From Segatella copri (GTDB taxonomy: Bacteria > Bacteroidota > Bacteroidia > Bacteroidales > Bacteroidaceae), in the NCBI RefSeq assembly GCF_009495355.1, contig NZ_VZAD01000056.1, positions 1 through 64,000 on the forward strand: 64,000 bases of DNA, in the 5' to 3' direction. Both the position numbers and the translations under genes were made by a program. Below are positions 47,691 through 57,508 of this stretch, piece by piece (positions within the stretch are counted from its first letter, which is position 1; every line of letters begins with the position of its first letter). A model generated the notes under the pieces. The model made no database searches and was not told the origin of the DNA. It saw only the letters and a list, made by a program, of their open reading frames with translations.

Positions 47691-47714
47691 ATATTAAGAG
47701 ATGTAAACTCTAAA

Positions 47715-48092
47715 TTACTTGAGCTCTACCTTAGCACCAGCTGCCTCGATAGCCTTCTTCAAGTTCTCAGCCTCGTCCTTAGCAACGCCTTCCTTGATTG
47801 TAGAAGGAGCACCGTCTACGAGATCCTTAGCCTCCTTCAAACCGAGACCACAAGCCTCCTTAACGGCCTTTACAACCTGGAGCTTTGTAGCACCAACCTC
47901 AGCGAGGACAACGTCGAAAGAAGACTTCTCCTCAGCTGCAGCTGCACCACCAGCAGCAGGACCAGCAGCTACAGCTACAGCTGCAGCAGCAGGCTCAATA
48001 CCATACTCGTCCTTGAGGACTGTTGCCAACTCATTAACTTCCTTAACAGTAAGATTTACTAACTCTTCTGCAATAGCTTTAATATCTGCCAT
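47715..48092 (-). CDS. rplL: 50S ribosomal protein L7/L12
   Basis: 125 residues: N-terminal dimerisation helices, an Ala-rich flexible hinge ([21 protein letters not shown]) and the globular C-terminal domain ([35 protein letters not shown]). Several copies bind L10 and recruit translation factors. Between rplJ and rpoB as usual. Confidence 0.99.
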   Translation of the reverse strand: MADIKAIAEELVNLTVKEVNELATVLKDEYGIEPAAAAVAVAAGPAAGGAAAAEEKSSFDVVLAEVGATKLQVVKAVKEACGLGLKEAKDLVDGAPSTIKEGVAKDEAENLKKAIEAAGAKVELK

Positions 48093-48146
48093 TTTTATTC
48101 TAATTTAAATTTTGTTTATACTAATTAATTTAATAACATTGTGAGA

Positions 48147-48665
48147 TTACTCAGGACGCTCGCCCAATGTCTTAAGCACACCATGGATGGTGTTGCTTCC
48201 TGATTGAAGAGCAGATACAACGTTCTTCGCTGGAGACTGAAGCAAAGCCACAATTTCAGCGATAACCTCATTCTTGCTCTTGAGTGCTGCGAGTTCTCCA
48301 AGTTTATCGGCACCTACATAGAAGCTTTCTTCTGCATAAGCAGCCTTCAAAGCTGGGATACCTTCCTTGTCATACTCTTTCAGCATTTTAGCTGGTACAT
48401 TAGCAGTGTTAGTGAACAACACAGCTGTATTACCCTTCAAACTTCCGTACAACTCAGAGAAATCGATGTCAGAAGCCTCAAACGCCTTGTGAAGCAAGTT
48501 GTTCTTAACAACAACCATCTTGATTTCACTCTTGAAGCACTTACGACGAAGATTGCTGGTCTTCTCAGCATTCAATCCTGTAACGTCTACAAGATAGAAG
48601 TGAGGATACTCCTTAATCTTCTGTCCAAGTTCGGTGATAATGGTATCTTTAATTTCTTTCTTCAT
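48147..48665 (-). CDS. rplJ: 50S ribosomal protein L10
   Basis: 172 residues, with the RNA-binding N-terminal part (YLVDVTGLNAEKTSNLRRKC) and a C-terminal helix for L7/L12 dimers. It forms the base of the stalk. In other bacteria the L10-L12 complex represses its own operon; no leader site is evident in the 18-base gap after rplA. Confidence 0.97.
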   Translation of the reverse strand: MKKEIKDTIITELGQKIKEYPHFYLVDVTGLNAEKTSNLRRKCFKSEIKMVVVKNNLLHKAFEASDIDFSELYGSLKGNTAVLFTNTANVPAKMLKEYDKEGIPALKAAYAEESFYVGADKLGELAALKSKNEVIAEIVALLQSPAKNVVSALQSGSNTIHGVLKTLGERPE

Positions 48666-48683
48666 TTTACAAAACTTTTAGAG

Positions 48684-49376
48684 TTATTCAACTGATTTAG
48701 GATCAATCTTGATACCCTTACTCATAGTGCTTGAAATAAAGATACTCTTGATATATGTACCTTTAGCAGCAGCAGGCTTCAACTTGATAACGGTTGCAAT
48801 AAACTCCTTAGCATTTCCGTAGATCTGCTCAGCTGTCATGCCTACCTTACCGATTGATGTGTGGATAATACCAGCCTTATCAACCTTAAAGTCAATCTTA
48901 CCTTGCTTAACTTCCTTAACTGCCTTAGCAACGTCCATAGTTACAGTGCCACTCTTAGGGTTAGGCATCAAGCCACGAGGACCAAGCACGCGACCCAAAG
49001 GACCAATCTTACCCATGCAAGAAGGCATAGTGATGATGACATCAATATCTGTCCATCCACCCTTGATCTTTTCAACGTATTCGTCGAGACCAACATAATC
49101 AGCACCTGCTTCCTTAGCAGCAGCTTCCTGATCAGGAGTACAAAGCGCGAGCACACGGGTAACCTTACCAGTTCCGTTTGGCAATGAAACAACGCCACGA
49201 ACCATCTGGTTAGCCTTACGTGGGTCTACACCCAAGCGTACATCAATATCCAGAGATGCATCAAATTTGGTTGTGGTAATTTCCTTAACTAACTCTGCAG
49301 CCTCTTTCAATGTGTATGCCTTCCCTGCTTCAACCTTATCAGCTACTGATTTTTGATTTTTTGTCAGTTTACTCAT
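48684..49376 (-). CDS. rplA: 50S ribosomal protein L1
   Basis: 230 residues of the two-domain L1 fold ([52 protein letters not shown]). It forms the mobile stalk at the E site and often controls its own mRNA. 21 bases after rplK. Confidence 0.98.
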   Translation of the reverse strand: MSKLTKNQKSVADKVEAGKAYTLKEAAELVKEITTTKFDASLDIDVRLGVDPRKANQMVRGVVSLPNGTGKVTRVLALCTPDQEAAAKEAGADYVGLDEYVEKIKGGWTDIDVIITMPSCMGKIGPLGRVLGPRGLMPNPKSGTVTMDVAKAVKEVKQGKIDFKVDKAGIIHTSIGKVGMTAEQIYGNAKEFIATVIKLKPAAAKGTYIKSIFISSTMSKGIKIDPKSVE

Positions 49377-49397
49377 TTTTCTAATTGAAGTTATAAA

Positions 49398-49838
49398 TTA
49401 TTTACCAGGGAAGTCCCCTTTTACAGTAATACCCATACTTCTTGCAGTACCAGCGATGAGCTTCATAGCTGATTCTACAGTAAAGCAATTCAAGTCCTTC
49501 ATTTTGTCCTCAGCGATAGTCTTCACCTGATCCCAAGTAAGACTTGCTACCTTCTGACGGTTAGGCTGAGATGAGCCACTCTTAATTTTAGCAGCTTCCT
49601 TCAACTGAACAGCAGCAGGAGGAGTCTTGATGATGAAATCGAATGACTTGTCAGTGTAGTATGTGATAACAACTGGCAATACTTTACCTGCTTTATCCTG
49701 GGTACGGGCGTTGAATTCCTTGCAGAATCCCATAATGTTAATACCTTTAGAACCCAGTGCAGGTCCTACTGGAGGTGAAGGATTTGCAGCGCCACCTTTA
49801 ATCTGTAATTTGATTAATCCAGCAACTTCTTTAGCCAT
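49398..49838 (-). CDS. rplK: 50S ribosomal protein L11
   Basis: 146 residues from [16 protein letters not shown]. An in-frame ATG at 49880 would add 14 unrelated residues and is rejected. The Pro-rich [29 protein letters not shown] segment binds the GTPase-associated region of 23S rRNA. It lies between nusG and rplA. Confidence 0.97.
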   Translation of the reverse strand: MAKEVAGLIKLQIKGGAANPSPPVGPALGSKGINIMGFCKEFNARTQDKAGKVLPVVITYYTDKSFDFIIKTPPAAVQLKEAAKIKSGSSQPNRQKVASLTWDQVKTIAEDKMKDLNCFTVESAMKLIAGTARSMGITVKGDFPGK

Positions 49839-49898
49839 TTCTTTGTTAATATTTAAAAATTGAAACTTTATAAAAGGCAATGTACTCGTAACAATACA

Positions 49899-50441
49899 TT
49901 ATTCCTTTTCTACTTGCATAAAACCAAGCTCTAACGGAGTCTTACGTCCGAAGATCTTAACCATCACCTTCAGCTTGTGCTTCTCGGCGTTTACTTCCTC
50001 GATAACACCACTGAAACCACTAAATGGACCATCTGTAACCTTAACTGTCTCATCCACTGCATAAGGAGTATCAAGATTCTCCTCAAATTCAGTTTCTTCG
50101 GCAGTGCCCAACATACGATTAATGTCAGACTGAGGTACCGGTGTAGGATCATCCAAACCTCCAAGGAAACCCAAAACATTAGGGCAAAAACGTAACGTAT
50201 GAGCTACATCACCCTTCAGTTTAGCTTCCACAAAGACATAACCTGGGAGAGCCACTTTATCCTTAACGACTCTCTTACCATTACGTACAGTTGCATGCTT
50301 CTCAACTGGTATCAACACCTGAGAAACATTAGCTGCAAGTAAATCATTGTGCTTCATCTCAGCCTCGATGTATTCTTTCACCTTAGCTTCTTTACCACTA
50401 ACGGCTTTGAGCACATACCACTTATTTCCTGTGTCTGCCAT
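49899..50441 (-). CDS. nusG: Transcription factor NusG
   Basis: 180 residues. The NGN domain ([33 protein letters not shown]) binds beta', and a C-terminal KOW domain ([27 protein letters not shown]) contacts S10 or Rho. It couples transcription to translation. It lies 11 bases after secE. Confidence 0.98.
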   Translation of the reverse strand: MADTGNKWYVLKAVSGKEAKVKEYIEAEMKHNDLLAANVSQVLIPVEKHATVRNGKRVVKDKVALPGYVFVEAKLKGDVAHTLRFCPNVLGFLGGLDDPTPVPQSDINRMLGTAEETEFEENLDTPYAVDETVKVTDGPFSGFSGVIEEVNAEKHKLKVMVKIFGRKTPLELGFMQVEKE

Positions 50442-50452
50442 TTCCTTAAAAA

Positions 50453-50641
50453 TTAACCTGGATAAACTACTCCCATTAACGCTTTAAAGATAGAATCCAT
50501 TGCGAACACCACCAATGCAATGACAAGGGAAGCAGATAATACAACCATTGCACTATGGGTAAGTTCGGCACGTGTAGGCCAAGTAGTCTTATGCGCAAGT
50601 TCATTATAACATGTCTTGCAATAATTTACTATCTTATTCAT
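50453..50641 (-). CDS. secE: Protein translocase subunit SecE
   Basis: 62 residues, the short single-span form: an amphipathic start ([22 protein letters not shown]) then one membrane helix ([24 protein letters not shown]). It clamps SecY. It starts just 16 bases after the tRNA-Trp 3' end. Confidence 0.95.
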   Translation of the reverse strand: MNKIVNYCKTCYNELAHKTTWPTRAELTHSAMVVLSASLVIALVVFAMDSIFKALMGVVYPG

Positions 50642-50657
50642 ATTATCTTCTAATTAG

Positions 50658-50730
50658 CACGGGTTGGAGGGCTCGAACCCCCGACACCTGGTTTTGGAGA
50701 CCAGTGCTCTACCAACTGAGCTAAACCCGT
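50658..50730 (-). tRNA. tRNA-Trp (anticodon CCA)
   Basis: 73 bases on the minus strand. The 7-bp acceptor stem ACGGGTT/AACCCGT, D arm, anticodon loop CTCCAAA and T arm are complete. It lies between tuf and secE, as in many bacteria. The 3' CCA is not encoded. Confidence 0.95.
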
Positions 50731-50762
50731 AAAAAAATCCCCGCCACCGCAGTAGCGGGGAC
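50731..50762 (-). terminator. Terminator of tuf
   Basis: TCCCCGC (50738-50744) pairs with GCGGGGA (50755-50761), and on the minus strand the stem is followed by seven T. It lies between tuf and tRNA-Trp, so the tRNA-Trp/secE transcript must either read through it or start after it. Confidence 0.85.
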
Positions 50763-50790
50763 ATATATAGTAAATTACGTATTTACTTAA

Positions 50791-51987
50791 TTACTTAACG
50801 TCGTCGAGAATTGCTGTAATCTGACCAGAACCTACTGTACGACCACCCTCACGGATAGCGAAACGAAGACCCTCGTTCAAAGCAACCTTGTAGATCAACT
50901 CTACCTCGATCTCTACGTTATCACCAGGCATTACCATCTCAACTCCCTCTGGAAGCTTGATCTCACCTGTACAGTCCATAGTACGGAGATAGAACTGAGG
51001 ACGATATTTGTTACCGAATGGAGTGTGACGGCCACCCTCTTCCTTCTTCAATACGTAGATAGAAGCCTTGAAGTGATCGTGAGGAGTAATAGCACCTGGG
51101 TGCACAACTACCATACCACGCTTAACCTCTGCCTTATCAATACCACGGAGGAGCAAACCTACGTTATCACCTGCCTCACCCTCAGCGAGAACCTTGCGGA
51201 ACATCTCAACACCAGTGATTACAGACTTCTTATCCTCACCAAGACCGAGCAACTGAACCTCGTCACCTACCTTGCAACGACCAGTCTCAATACGACCTGT
51301 AGCAACAGTACCACGACCAGTGATTGAGAATACGTCCTCAACAGGCATCAAGAAAGGCTTGTCAACCTCACGCTCAGGCTCCTGAATCCACTCGTCAACA
51401 GTGTCCATCAAAGTCTCTACAGACTTAACCCACTTTTCAACGCCGTTCAAAGCACCGAGAGCAGAACCACGAACGATTGGAGTATCCTCCTCGTAACCAT
51501 ACTGCTCAAGGATCTCATGAAGCTCCATCTCAACGAGCTCAAGCATCTCCTCATCGTCAACCATATCACACTTATTCAAGAAAACAACCAAACGAGGTAC
51601 GTTTACCTGACGTGCAAGAAGTACGTGCTCACGTGTCTGTGGCATAGGACCATCAGTAGCAGCACAAACCAAGATAGCACCATCCATCTGAGCAGCACCA
51701 GTAACCATGTTCTTTACATAGTCAGCGTGACCAGGACAGTCTACGTGTGCATAGTGACGCTTTGCTGTTTCATACTCAATGTGAGCTGAGTTGATAGTGA
51801 TACCACGCTCTTTCTCTTCAGGAGCATTATCGATCTGATCGAAAGACTTAACTGCCTCAGATGTACCGAGCTTCTCGTTCAATACCTTAGAGATGGCAGC
51901 GGTCAGAGTAGTCTTACCATGGTCAACATGACCAATTGTACCAATGTTAACATGCGGTTTGGTACGCACGAATTCTTCTTTAGCCAT
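50791..51987 (-). CDS. tuf: Elongation factor Tu
   Basis: 398 residues with G1 [16 protein letters not shown]3 [11 protein letters not shown]4 NKCDMVDD and G5 SALGALNG, followed by the two barrel domains. It carries aminoacyl-tRNAs to the ribosome. Only one tuf copy is seen here. It follows four tRNA genes and is transcribed with them. Confidence 0.99.
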   Translation of the reverse strand: MAKEEFVRTKPHVNIGTIGHVDHGKTTLTAAISKVLNEKLGTSEAVKSFDQIDNAPEEKERGITINSAHIEYETAKRHYAHVDCPGHADYVKNMVTGAAQMDGAILVCAATDGPMPQTREHVLLARQVNVPRLVVFLNKCDMVDDEEMLELVEMELHEILEQYGYEEDTPIVRGSALGALNGVEKWVKSVETLMDTVDEWIQEPEREVDKPFLMPVEDVFSITGRGTVATGRIETGRCKVGDEVQLLGLGEDKKSVITGVEMFRKVLAEGEAGDNVGLLLRGIDKAEVKRGMVVVHPGAITPHDHFKASIYVLKKEEGGRHTPFGNKYRPQFYLRTMDCTGEIKLPEGVEMVMPGDNVEIEVELIYKVALNEGLRFAIREGGRTVGSGQITAILDDVK

Positions 51988-52058
51988 AGCTTTTCTTTTT
52001 ATTTATATAAATGAATAATCTGTTCCTCTACCATTCTACTATCTTCTTAGAACGATAG

Positions 52059-52130
<72 letters not shown>

Positions 52131-52144
52131 AAGTTAATAAATTG

Positions 52145-52217
52145 AGCGGAAAACGGGGCTCAAACCCGCGACCCCCAGCTTGGAAGGCTAGTGCTCTATC
52201 AACTGAGCTATTTCCGC
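52145..52217 (-). tRNA. tRNA-Gly (anticodon TCC)
   Basis: 73 bases on the minus strand, acceptor stem GCGGAAA/TTTCCGC, anticodon loop CTTCCAA. No encoded CCA. Confidence 0.94.
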
Positions 52218-52231
52218 AAGTTAAGAAAATG

Positions 52232-52313
52232 TGGGTGGTGATGGATTCGAACCACCGAAGGCATAGCCAGCAGATTTACAGTCTGCCCCATTTGGCCACT
52301 CTGGTAACCACCC
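52232..52313 (-). tRNA. tRNA-Tyr (anticodon GTA)
   Basis: 82 bases on the minus strand with a long variable arm, acceptor stem GGGTGGT/ACCACCC and anticodon loop CTGTAAA. A type II tRNA. No encoded CCA. Confidence 0.94.
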
Positions 52314-52328
52314 TTATTTTCTTTCTTG

Positions 52329-52402
52329 AGCCTCTTGTCGGATTCGAACCAACGACCCCGAGATTACAAATCACGTGCTCTGGCCAACTGAGCTAAAGAG
52401 GC
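52329..52402 (-). tRNA. tRNA-Thr (anticodon TGT)
   Basis: 74 bases on the minus strand, acceptor stem GCCTCTT/AAGAGGC, anticodon loop TTTGTAA. The anticodon stem has one T-T mismatch. It is the first gene after the tRNA-tuf promoter. Confidence 0.92.
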
Positions 52403-52455
52403 AAATCCTTGCAGCCATTTTAAGGCTTAAAAAGGAAGCTGTTGTAAAACGGCTG

Positions 52456-52487
52456 CAAAGATACGACTATTTTTTGGAACCACCAAA
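52456..52487 (-). promoter_or_regulatory. Promoter of the tRNA-tuf operon
   Basis: TTTG (52484-52487) and TATCTTTG (52456-52463) with 20 bp between them on the minus strand: a full consensus match about 55 bases before the first tRNA. Confidence 0.8.
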
Positions 52488-52503
52488 ACTTTTCGTTATT
52501 TTT

Positions 52504-52803
52504 TTAGTGATTGCGCATTTTTTCTTTAAATTTGGTCAACTGAACCTTCATTGCATCCACTGTCAGATCTATTCCTTCCTCAAAAGTGTCGCATACTTTT
52601 TCGACAAAGAGTTTAGATCCTGGCACTGCGACCTCCAGCTGAACTTCCTTATTCATTGCTGTGGCTGGTTTCACGACCTTTAATTGCACCTCTACTTTCT
52701 GTATATCTTCATAAGTTTTCTCTAACTTGGCGACTTTCTTTTCGATAAACGCCTGTAACTTCTCGGTAGCATCGAAATGAATCGACTGAATCTTAATTTC
52801 CAT
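52504..52803 (-). CDS. hpf: Ribosome hibernation-promoting factor (HPF/RaiA family)
   Basis: 99 residues from MEIKIQSIHFDATEKLQAFIEKKVAKL. It is the short form, without the C-terminal dimerisation domain. It binds the 30S decoding region and stores idle ribosomes in starvation. An ATG 12 bases upstream would add MEVT; the shorter start matches family members. It follows xerC closely and is probably co-transcribed. Confidence 0.92.
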   Translation of the reverse strand: MEIKIQSIHFDATEKLQAFIEKKVAKLEKTYEDIQKVEVQLKVVKPATAMNKEVQLEVAVPGSKLFVEKVCDTFEEGIDLTVDAMKVQLTKFKEKMRNH

Positions 52804-52826
52804 AGTGACCTCCATTTTTTAAAAGG

Positions 52827-53708
52827 TTATGCCCTGGGGTGGGCTTCTGTATAAACTCGCTTCAACTGCTCAAAGGTCGTATGCGTATAAATCTCCGTTG
52901 TGGAGAGCCGCGAATGACCAAGCAATTGCTTTAAACTCTCAATATCTGCCCCATGGTTTAGCATAGCTGTTGCAAACGTATGTCTTAACACATGTGGGCT
53001 TTTCTTTTTCAACGAGCAGAACCTTGCAAGGTTTTCCTTTACGATGCGCTGCACCAAATCAGGTTTGATGCGCAAACCTGTTTCCGATACCAACAGTGCC
53101 GCTGTCTTACGACTTACAGTCCTGTTCCTCTCTTCCACATAGTTTTCTATCATGGATTTCAACTCGTTGCCAAAGGGAATAACGCGCTGCTTATCGCCTT
53201 TTCCTGTCACCTTTATGAATTGCCCCGTCAAGTTCACCGCCTCATCATCCACGCCTACAAGTTCCGCTAAGCGAACTCCTGTTTCGTAGAGCATCATGAT
53301 TATCAAACGGTCCCGAAGCCCCTTAAAGTCATCTCCCCAAGCCTGCTTATCAAGCAAGTCATTAATCTCATTCTCTTTCAAGAACTGCGGGAGAGGTCTG
53401 CTGCGTTTAGGGCTTCGAATGGCATGAGCAGGATCTGAGGAGATAAATCCCCTTGCCAGAGCAAACTTAAAAAAGCCTTTCACCGCACTAAGACGGCGCG
53501 CCACTGAACTGGGGGAATTTCCTTTATCTACCATGCTTTCCATCCAGTCTCGGATAATGTCGGTATCTATGGTCTCCCACGTCAATCCTTCATCTTTATC
53601 CAAGAAGTATGCCTCAAATGCATACAGATCTTCAGCATAACTTATTACCGTCCTCGGAGACCTATTAAGTTCCTGCGACAGGTAATCAAGGAATTCTTTG
53701 ACAGTCAT
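52827..53708 (-). CDS. xerC: Tyrosine recombinase XerC/XerD type
   Basis: 293 residues. N-terminal SAM-like DNA-binding domain (FLDYLSQELNRSPRTVISYAEDL) and a C-terminal catalytic domain with the full RKHRHY set: R in ETGVRLAEL, K in GKGDKQRVI, HxxR in HVLRHTFATAML, GH in LLGHSRLSTTE and Tyr in EIYTHTTF. It resolves chromosome dimers at dif with its partner. The neighbours (rpsU, hpf) are housekeeping genes, so it is not a phage or transposon integrase. XerC versus XerD cannot be told with certainty. Confidence 0.88.
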   Translation of the reverse strand: MTVKEFLDYLSQELNRSPRTVISYAEDLYAFEAYFLDKDEGLTWETIDTDIIRDWMESMVDKGNSPSSVARRLSAVKGFFKFALARGFISSDPAHAIRSPKRSRPLPQFLKENEINDLLDKQAWGDDFKGLRDRLIIMMLYETGVRLAELVGVDDEAVNLTGQFIKVTGKGDKQRVIPFGNELKSMIENYVEERNRTVSRKTAALLVSETGLRIKPDLVQRIVKENLARFCSLKKKSPHVLRHTFATAMLNHGADIESLKQLLGHSRLSTTEIYTHTTFEQLKRVYTEAHPRA

Positions 53709-53737
53709 TTTACGTTACTCATTACCTTTATCGGCAA

Positions 53738-53769
53738 CGAAAATACGAAAATTAATTTGAACCACCAAA
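53738..53769 (-). promoter_or_regulatory. Promoter of xerC-hpf
   Basis: TTTG (53766-53769) and TATTTTCG (53738-53745) at 20 bp on the minus strand; one mismatch at the end of the -7. Confidence 0.6.
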
Positions 53770-53790
53770 TTTTTTGAGGTTTTTTTACTA

Positions 53791-53982
53791 TTATTCCTCG
53801 TTTGCGCGCAACTGCTGTACGTAGATGGCGTGTTCCATCTTGAGACGCTTCAAAACAGAAGGCTTGTCATACTGCTGACGAGCGCGGAGCTCCTTAACAA
53901 TGCCTGTCTTTTCGAACTTTCTCTTAAACTTCTTGAGAGCTCTCTCGATGTTCTCACCGTCTTTAACTGGTACAATAATCAT
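53791..53982 (-). CDS. rpsU: 30S ribosomal protein S21
   Basis: 63 residues, MIIVPVKDGENIERALKKFKRKFEKTGIVKELRARQ. bS21 sits near the anti-Shine-Dalgarno end of 16S rRNA. In Bacteroidota S18, S21 and bS6 hide the anti-SD, which fits the lack of SD sites in this window. The gene stands alone with its own promoter. Confidence 0.96.
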   Translation of the reverse strand: MIIVPVKDGENIERALKKFKRKFEKTGIVKELRARQQYDKPSVLKRLKMEHAIYVQQLRANEE

Positions 53983-54061
53983 TTTGTTTTGCTTTTAATT
54001 TATTATGTTAAACTTATGTTGTTTCTTTGCTAAAAGGGCGTAGCGCCACAATTTGCGGGTG

Positions 54062-54093
54062 CAAAATTACGCTTTATTTATCAAACTACCAAG
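54062..54093 (-). promoter_or_regulatory. Promoter of rpsU
   Basis: TAATTTTG (54062-54069) with CTTG (54090-54093) at 20 bp on the minus strand. The leader of about 75 bases contains a small GC-rich hairpin (GGCGtaGCGCC-like). Confidence 0.6.
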
Positions 54094-54122
54094 ATTTTAC
54101 ACGTTTTTTTGTTCTAAATTGT

Positions 54123-55913
54123 TCATTTTAGTGGCTTTGTGGCTTCCTTAAGCCAGTTTTTATCATCTTCTTCGAGCCAAGGTGACAGTTTTTCAAACAC
54201 CATTCTATGATAATCATTAAGCCACATCTTCTCTTCGGGCATCATCAACTCCATTTCTATAGGAGCAGTGTCTATAGGGCAAAGAGTAAGAGGCTCCATC
54301 TGTAGGAATTTTCCAAAATCTGTCTGCACGTAATTTGTAACAAGCAGAGTGTTCTCTATACGAACGCCAAACTCTCCTGCCAGATAGATGCCAGGTTCAT
54401 CAGTAATGGTCATTCCTGCTCTCAAAGGTGTAGGCTTCCATTCCATACGTATCTGATGAGGACCTTCATGCACGCTCAAGTAAGAACCTACACCATGACC
54501 GGTTCCATGCAAATAGTTAAGGCCTTCACGCCAAAGGCATCTGCGCCCCACTGCATCAAGCTGTGTACCCGAGGCGCCATCAGGGAACTTAACAAGTTCT
54601 ATCTGTATATGAGCTTTGAGAACGAGTGTATAGATGCGTTTCATCTTCTCGCTCACAGGTCCAAGAGCTATCGTTCTGGTTATATCTGTGGTTCCGTCTT
54701 GATATTGGGCACCAGAATCGATAAGAATCATCCCTTCAGGACGAAGCTGAGCATCCGTCTGCGGTTTGGCTTCATAATGAACGATGGCACCATGTTCCTG
54801 ATAACCGGCAATGGTATCGAAGGAAATATCACGAAAAAGAGGTTGTTCCGAACGGAGGGATGTCAACTTGCGATCAACAGACATTTCTGTTTGTCCACCC
54901 ATCTCTACCGCCGGCTTCAACCAACGCAGGAACTTCACCATTGCTATTCCATCCCGCAACATAGCCCGCCGGAATCCCTTCACCTCGGTTTCGTTCTTTA
55001 CGGCCTTCATAACAGGAATAGGCGAAGCCGAAGACACAATCTCCTGACATTTCACAGCCTTCCACAGCCGATAGCTTGTTTCGTCACCATCAAGCAAGAT
55101 ATTATATTCCGAGTAAGTCCTCAGTTCATCTTCCACCTTATTATATTTATATAGGGAGACACCATTATCGGCAAGATAAGTCGTCACCTGCGGTGTAAGT
55201 TTTCGCTCGTCCACAAAAAGAGAAACCTTATTGGAAGAGATCAGCAAATAACTCACAAAGACTGGCACACAATGAACATCCGTACCACGAAGGTTGAGTG
55301 TCCAGGCTATATCATCGAGAGCCGACACGAGCATACCATCTGCATGCAGCACACGAAGAGCCTTACGAATACGCGAGAGCTTAGACTGCAATGTCTCACC
55401 TGCATATTCCAGAGGTTGAATCTCAACATGAAAATCAGGAATAGACGGACGATCTTTCCAGATAATATCTAACGGATCAAAATTGGTACGCACAGTGATA
55501 CCTCCCTTCTGGCGAAGTTCGGCAACCAGCGCCTGCGTCTCATGATAGGAGTTAACCATTCCATCGAGTCCCACCTCAGGAGAATCAACCTCAGCCAACT
55601 GCTCTCCCAACCACTGAGCTATAGTAGGCGTACCTTCCACCCGCTGTTTCATCAGTTGATATTCAGTGCCTTTCAACTGCTGTTCTGCAGCTAAGAAATA
55701 GCGCGAATCCGTCCACAACGCAGCCTTCGTAAGAGTAACTACAGCAATACCAGCCGAACCATTAAAGCCCGAAATCCACTCACGGCCCTGCCAATGAGGA
55801 GCCACATATTCACTCTGATGGGCATCAGTGCTGGGGAAGATAAATGCCGCCAATTTTTCACGCTTCATCACTTCTCTCAGACTATCTAATCTTTGTTTTA
55901 TCACATCTACCAT
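54123..55913 (-). CDS. pepP: Xaa-Pro aminopeptidase (M24B)
   Basis: 596 residues, three-domain type: two creatinase-like N-terminal domains (about 1-310) and a pita-bread catalytic domain. Metal ligands are in MILIDSGAQYQDGTTDITRT (two Asp), HGTGHGVGSYLSVHEGP (His), TDEPGIYL (Glu) and GVRIENTLLV (Glu). It removes N-terminal residues next to proline. The extended size resembles eukaryote-type aminopeptidase P1 rather than short E. coli PepP. No signal peptide, so cytosolic. Divergent from mdh with a strong promoter. Confidence 0.93.
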   Translation of the reverse strand: MVDVIKQRLDSLREVMKREKLAAFIFPSTDAHQSEYVAPHWQGREWISGFNGSAGIAVVTLTKAALWTDSRYFLAAEQQLKGTEYQLMKQRVEGTPTIAQWLGEQLAEVDSPEVGLDGMVNSYHETQALVAELRQKGGITVRTNFDPLDIIWKDRPSIPDFHVEIQPLEYAGETLQSKLSRIRKALRVLHADGMLVSALDDIAWTLNLRGTDVHCVPVFVSYLLISSNKVSLFVDERKLTPQVTTYLADNGVSLYKYNKVEDELRTYSEYNILLDGDETSYRLWKAVKCQEIVSSASPIPVMKAVKNETEVKGFRRAMLRDGIAMVKFLRWLKPAVEMGGQTEMSVDRKLTSLRSEQPLFRDISFDTIAGYQEHGAIVHYEAKPQTDAQLRPEGMILIDSGAQYQDGTTDITRTIALGPVSEKMKRIYTLVLKAHIQIELVKFPDGASGTQLDAVGRRCLWREGLNYLHGTGHGVGSYLSVHEGPHQIRMEWKPTPLRAGMTITDEPGIYLAGEFGVRIENTLLVTNYVQTDFGKFLQMEPLTLCPIDTAPIEMELMMPEEKMWLNDYHRMVFEKLSPWLEEDDKNWLKEATKPLK

Positions 55914-55938
55914 ATCCTTAATTGCTAAATAGAGATTA

Positions 55939-55970
55939 CAAAGATAAACATTTTAAGAATTAATCACAAA
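55939..55970 (-). promoter_or_regulatory. Promoter of pepP
   Basis: TTTG (55967-55970) and TATCTTTG (55939-55946) with 20 bp between them on the minus strand: a full consensus match. Confidence 0.8.
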
Positions 55971-55984
55971 TTTAAGCGAAAAAT

Positions 55985-56018
55985 ATTGCACGATTTACAT
56001 TACTTTTTAGTAATTTTG
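55985..56018 (+). promoter_or_regulatory. Promoter of mdh
   Basis: TAATTTTG at 56011-56018 on the plus strand is a full -7; ATTG at 55985-55988 is a possible -33 with 22-bp spacing, slightly long. It gives a leader of about 90 bases. Confidence 0.6.
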
Positions 56019-56113
56019 CGGTCGAAAAAGAAAAAAGCACTCAGAAGGAGCGCTGAAGGTTCAGTCAAAACTTTTCAACAGAAATTATAAACAATTTAAA
56101 ATATATTGTAGTT

Positions 56114-57106
56114 ATGGAATTTTTAAGTAATGACAAGCTTTTGATCGTCGGTGCCGGCGGTATGATTGGTTCTAACATGGTACAGAGCGCTTTGATGCTC
56201 GGCCTCACTCCCAACATTTGTCTTTATGACATCTATGAGCCAGGTGTTCATGGTGTTTTCGACGAAATCCAGCAGTGCGCATTCCCAGGCGTTAACGTAA
56301 CTTATACAGTAAATCCTGAGGAGGCTTTCACTGGTGCCAAATATATCATTTCTTCTGGTGGTGCTCCTCGTAAGGAAGGTATGACCCGTGAGGATCTTTT
56401 GAAGGGCAACTGCAAGATCGCTGCTGAATTCGGTGACAACATCAAGAAGTTCTGCCCAGACGTAGAGCACGTTGTTGTTATCTTCAACCCTGCTGACGTA
56501 ACAGCCCTCACTGCACTTATCCACTCTGGTTTGAAACCAAACCAGCTCACATCTCTCGCAGCCCTCGACTCTACTCGTTTGCAGCAGGCTTTGGCTCTCG
56601 AGTTCGGTGTACAGCAGGATAAGGTAACAGGTGCACACACTTATGGTGGTCACGGTGAGCAGATGGCAGTATTTGCTTCTCAGGTAAAGGTAGACGGCAA
56701 GCCATTGTCAGAGATGGGTCTTTCAGCTGAGCGCTGGGAGGAGATCAAGCACCACACAGTACAGGGTGGTTCCAACATCATCAAGCTCCGTGGCCGTTCT
56801 TCATTCCAGAGTCCTGCCTACAATGCTGTCAAGATGATCGAGGCTGCCATGGGTGGTGAGAAGTTCACATTGCCTGCAGGTTGCTATGTAAATCATGACA
56901 AGCTCGGCTTCAAGAACGTAATGATGGCAATGCCTACTACTATCGACAAGACTGGTGTTCACTTCACAGAGCCTACAGGTACTGCGGAGGAGATCGCTGC
57001 CTTGAACAAGTCTTATGAGCACCTCTGCAAGATGCGCGACGAGATCGTTGAGTTGGGCATCGTTCCTGCAGTAGATGAGTGGAAAGAGATGAATCCAAAC
57101 TTGTAA
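56114..57106 (+). CDS. mdh: Malate dehydrogenase
   Basis: 330 residues of the LDH/MDH superfamily. NAD site GAGGMIGSNM at 13-22, substrate loop SSGGAPRKEGMTREDLL (substrate-binding Arg in APRKEGM), a second Arg in DSTRLQQ and catalytic His in HTYGGHGEQM. The acidic residue after the second beta strand (LYDIYE) favours NAD over NADP. The APRKEGM loop with Arg points to malate rather than lactate. It links oxaloacetate and malate in the reductive branch to succinate/fumarate used by Prevotella. Strong codon bias and own promoter fit high expression. Confidence 0.93.
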   Translation: MEFLSNDKLLIVGAGGMIGSNMVQSALMLGLTPNICLYDIYEPGVHGVFDEIQQCAFPGVNVTYTVNPEEAFTGAKYIISSGGAPRKEGMTREDLLKGNCKIAAEFGDNIKKFCPDVEHVVVIFNPADVTALTALIHSGLKPNQLTSLAALDSTRLQQALALEFGVQQDKVTGAHTYGGHGEQMAVFASQVKVDGKPLSEMGLSAERWEEIKHHTVQGGSNIIKLRGRSSFQSPAYNAVKMIEAAMGGEKFTLPAGCYVNHDKLGFKNVMMAMPTTIDKTGVHFTEPTGTAEEIAALNKSYEHLCKMRDEIVELGIVPAVDEWKEMNPNL

Positions 57107-57139
57107 TTCTTCTCTCGTAGAAAGATTATAAGATAAAAT

Positions 57140-57188
57140 AAAAGGCTGAATTGTGAGAGTCTAATTCTTGCAATTCAGCCTTTTCATT
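57140..57188. terminator. Bidirectional terminator after mdh
   Basis: A perfect 14-bp stem (57140-57153 with 57171-57184) with a T-run on each strand lies between the converging mdh and DUF2442 genes. Confidence 0.92.
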
Positions 57189-57198
57189 TTATCTACCT

Positions 57199-57507
57199 TT
57201 AGCCACGATGTACTTCTTCCGCCACCATATCATGCTTTACATTATCAGCATAATATTTCGGAAGAGGCTTGCTCATCGCATAAAGATATTCTGGTTCAAA
57301 ACCGATTTCATTATTCCAATCGATCGTAAATGGATCAAGGGTAAAATGACGAAAATACTCTTTATCTGCCAACATTTTAAGCATACCCCTACCCGATGTA
57401 ACAAGTTCGCTAAAATCAAGCAATCTTGTCTCACCATTGCTAAACTCAGCAACTATACTATAATCACCGACATAGCTTGCACTCTTTATCGTCAAAATAT
57501 CATCCAT
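57199..57507 (-). CDS. DUF2442 protein
   Basis: 102 residues. The DUF2442 pattern is visible in VAEFSNGETRLLDFSEL, then FTLDPFTIDWNNEIGFEPEYLY. It lies 1 base after the DUF4160 gene. DUF4160-DUF2442 pairs recur in many genomes and are often listed as toxin-antitoxin-like modules, with DUF2442 as the DNA-contacting partner, but activity is unproven. Confidence 0.85.
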   Translation of the reverse strand: MDDILTIKSASYVGDYSIVAEFSNGETRLLDFSELVTSGRGMLKMLADKEYFRHFTLDPFTIDWNNEIGFEPEYLYAMSKPLPKYYADNVKHDMVAEEVHRG

Positions 57508-57508
57508 G

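Noticed and set aside
52827..53708. Phage or transposon integrase
   Set aside because: The recombinase sits between hpf and rpsU with no att repeats or mobile neighbours; a chromosomal Xer role is simpler.
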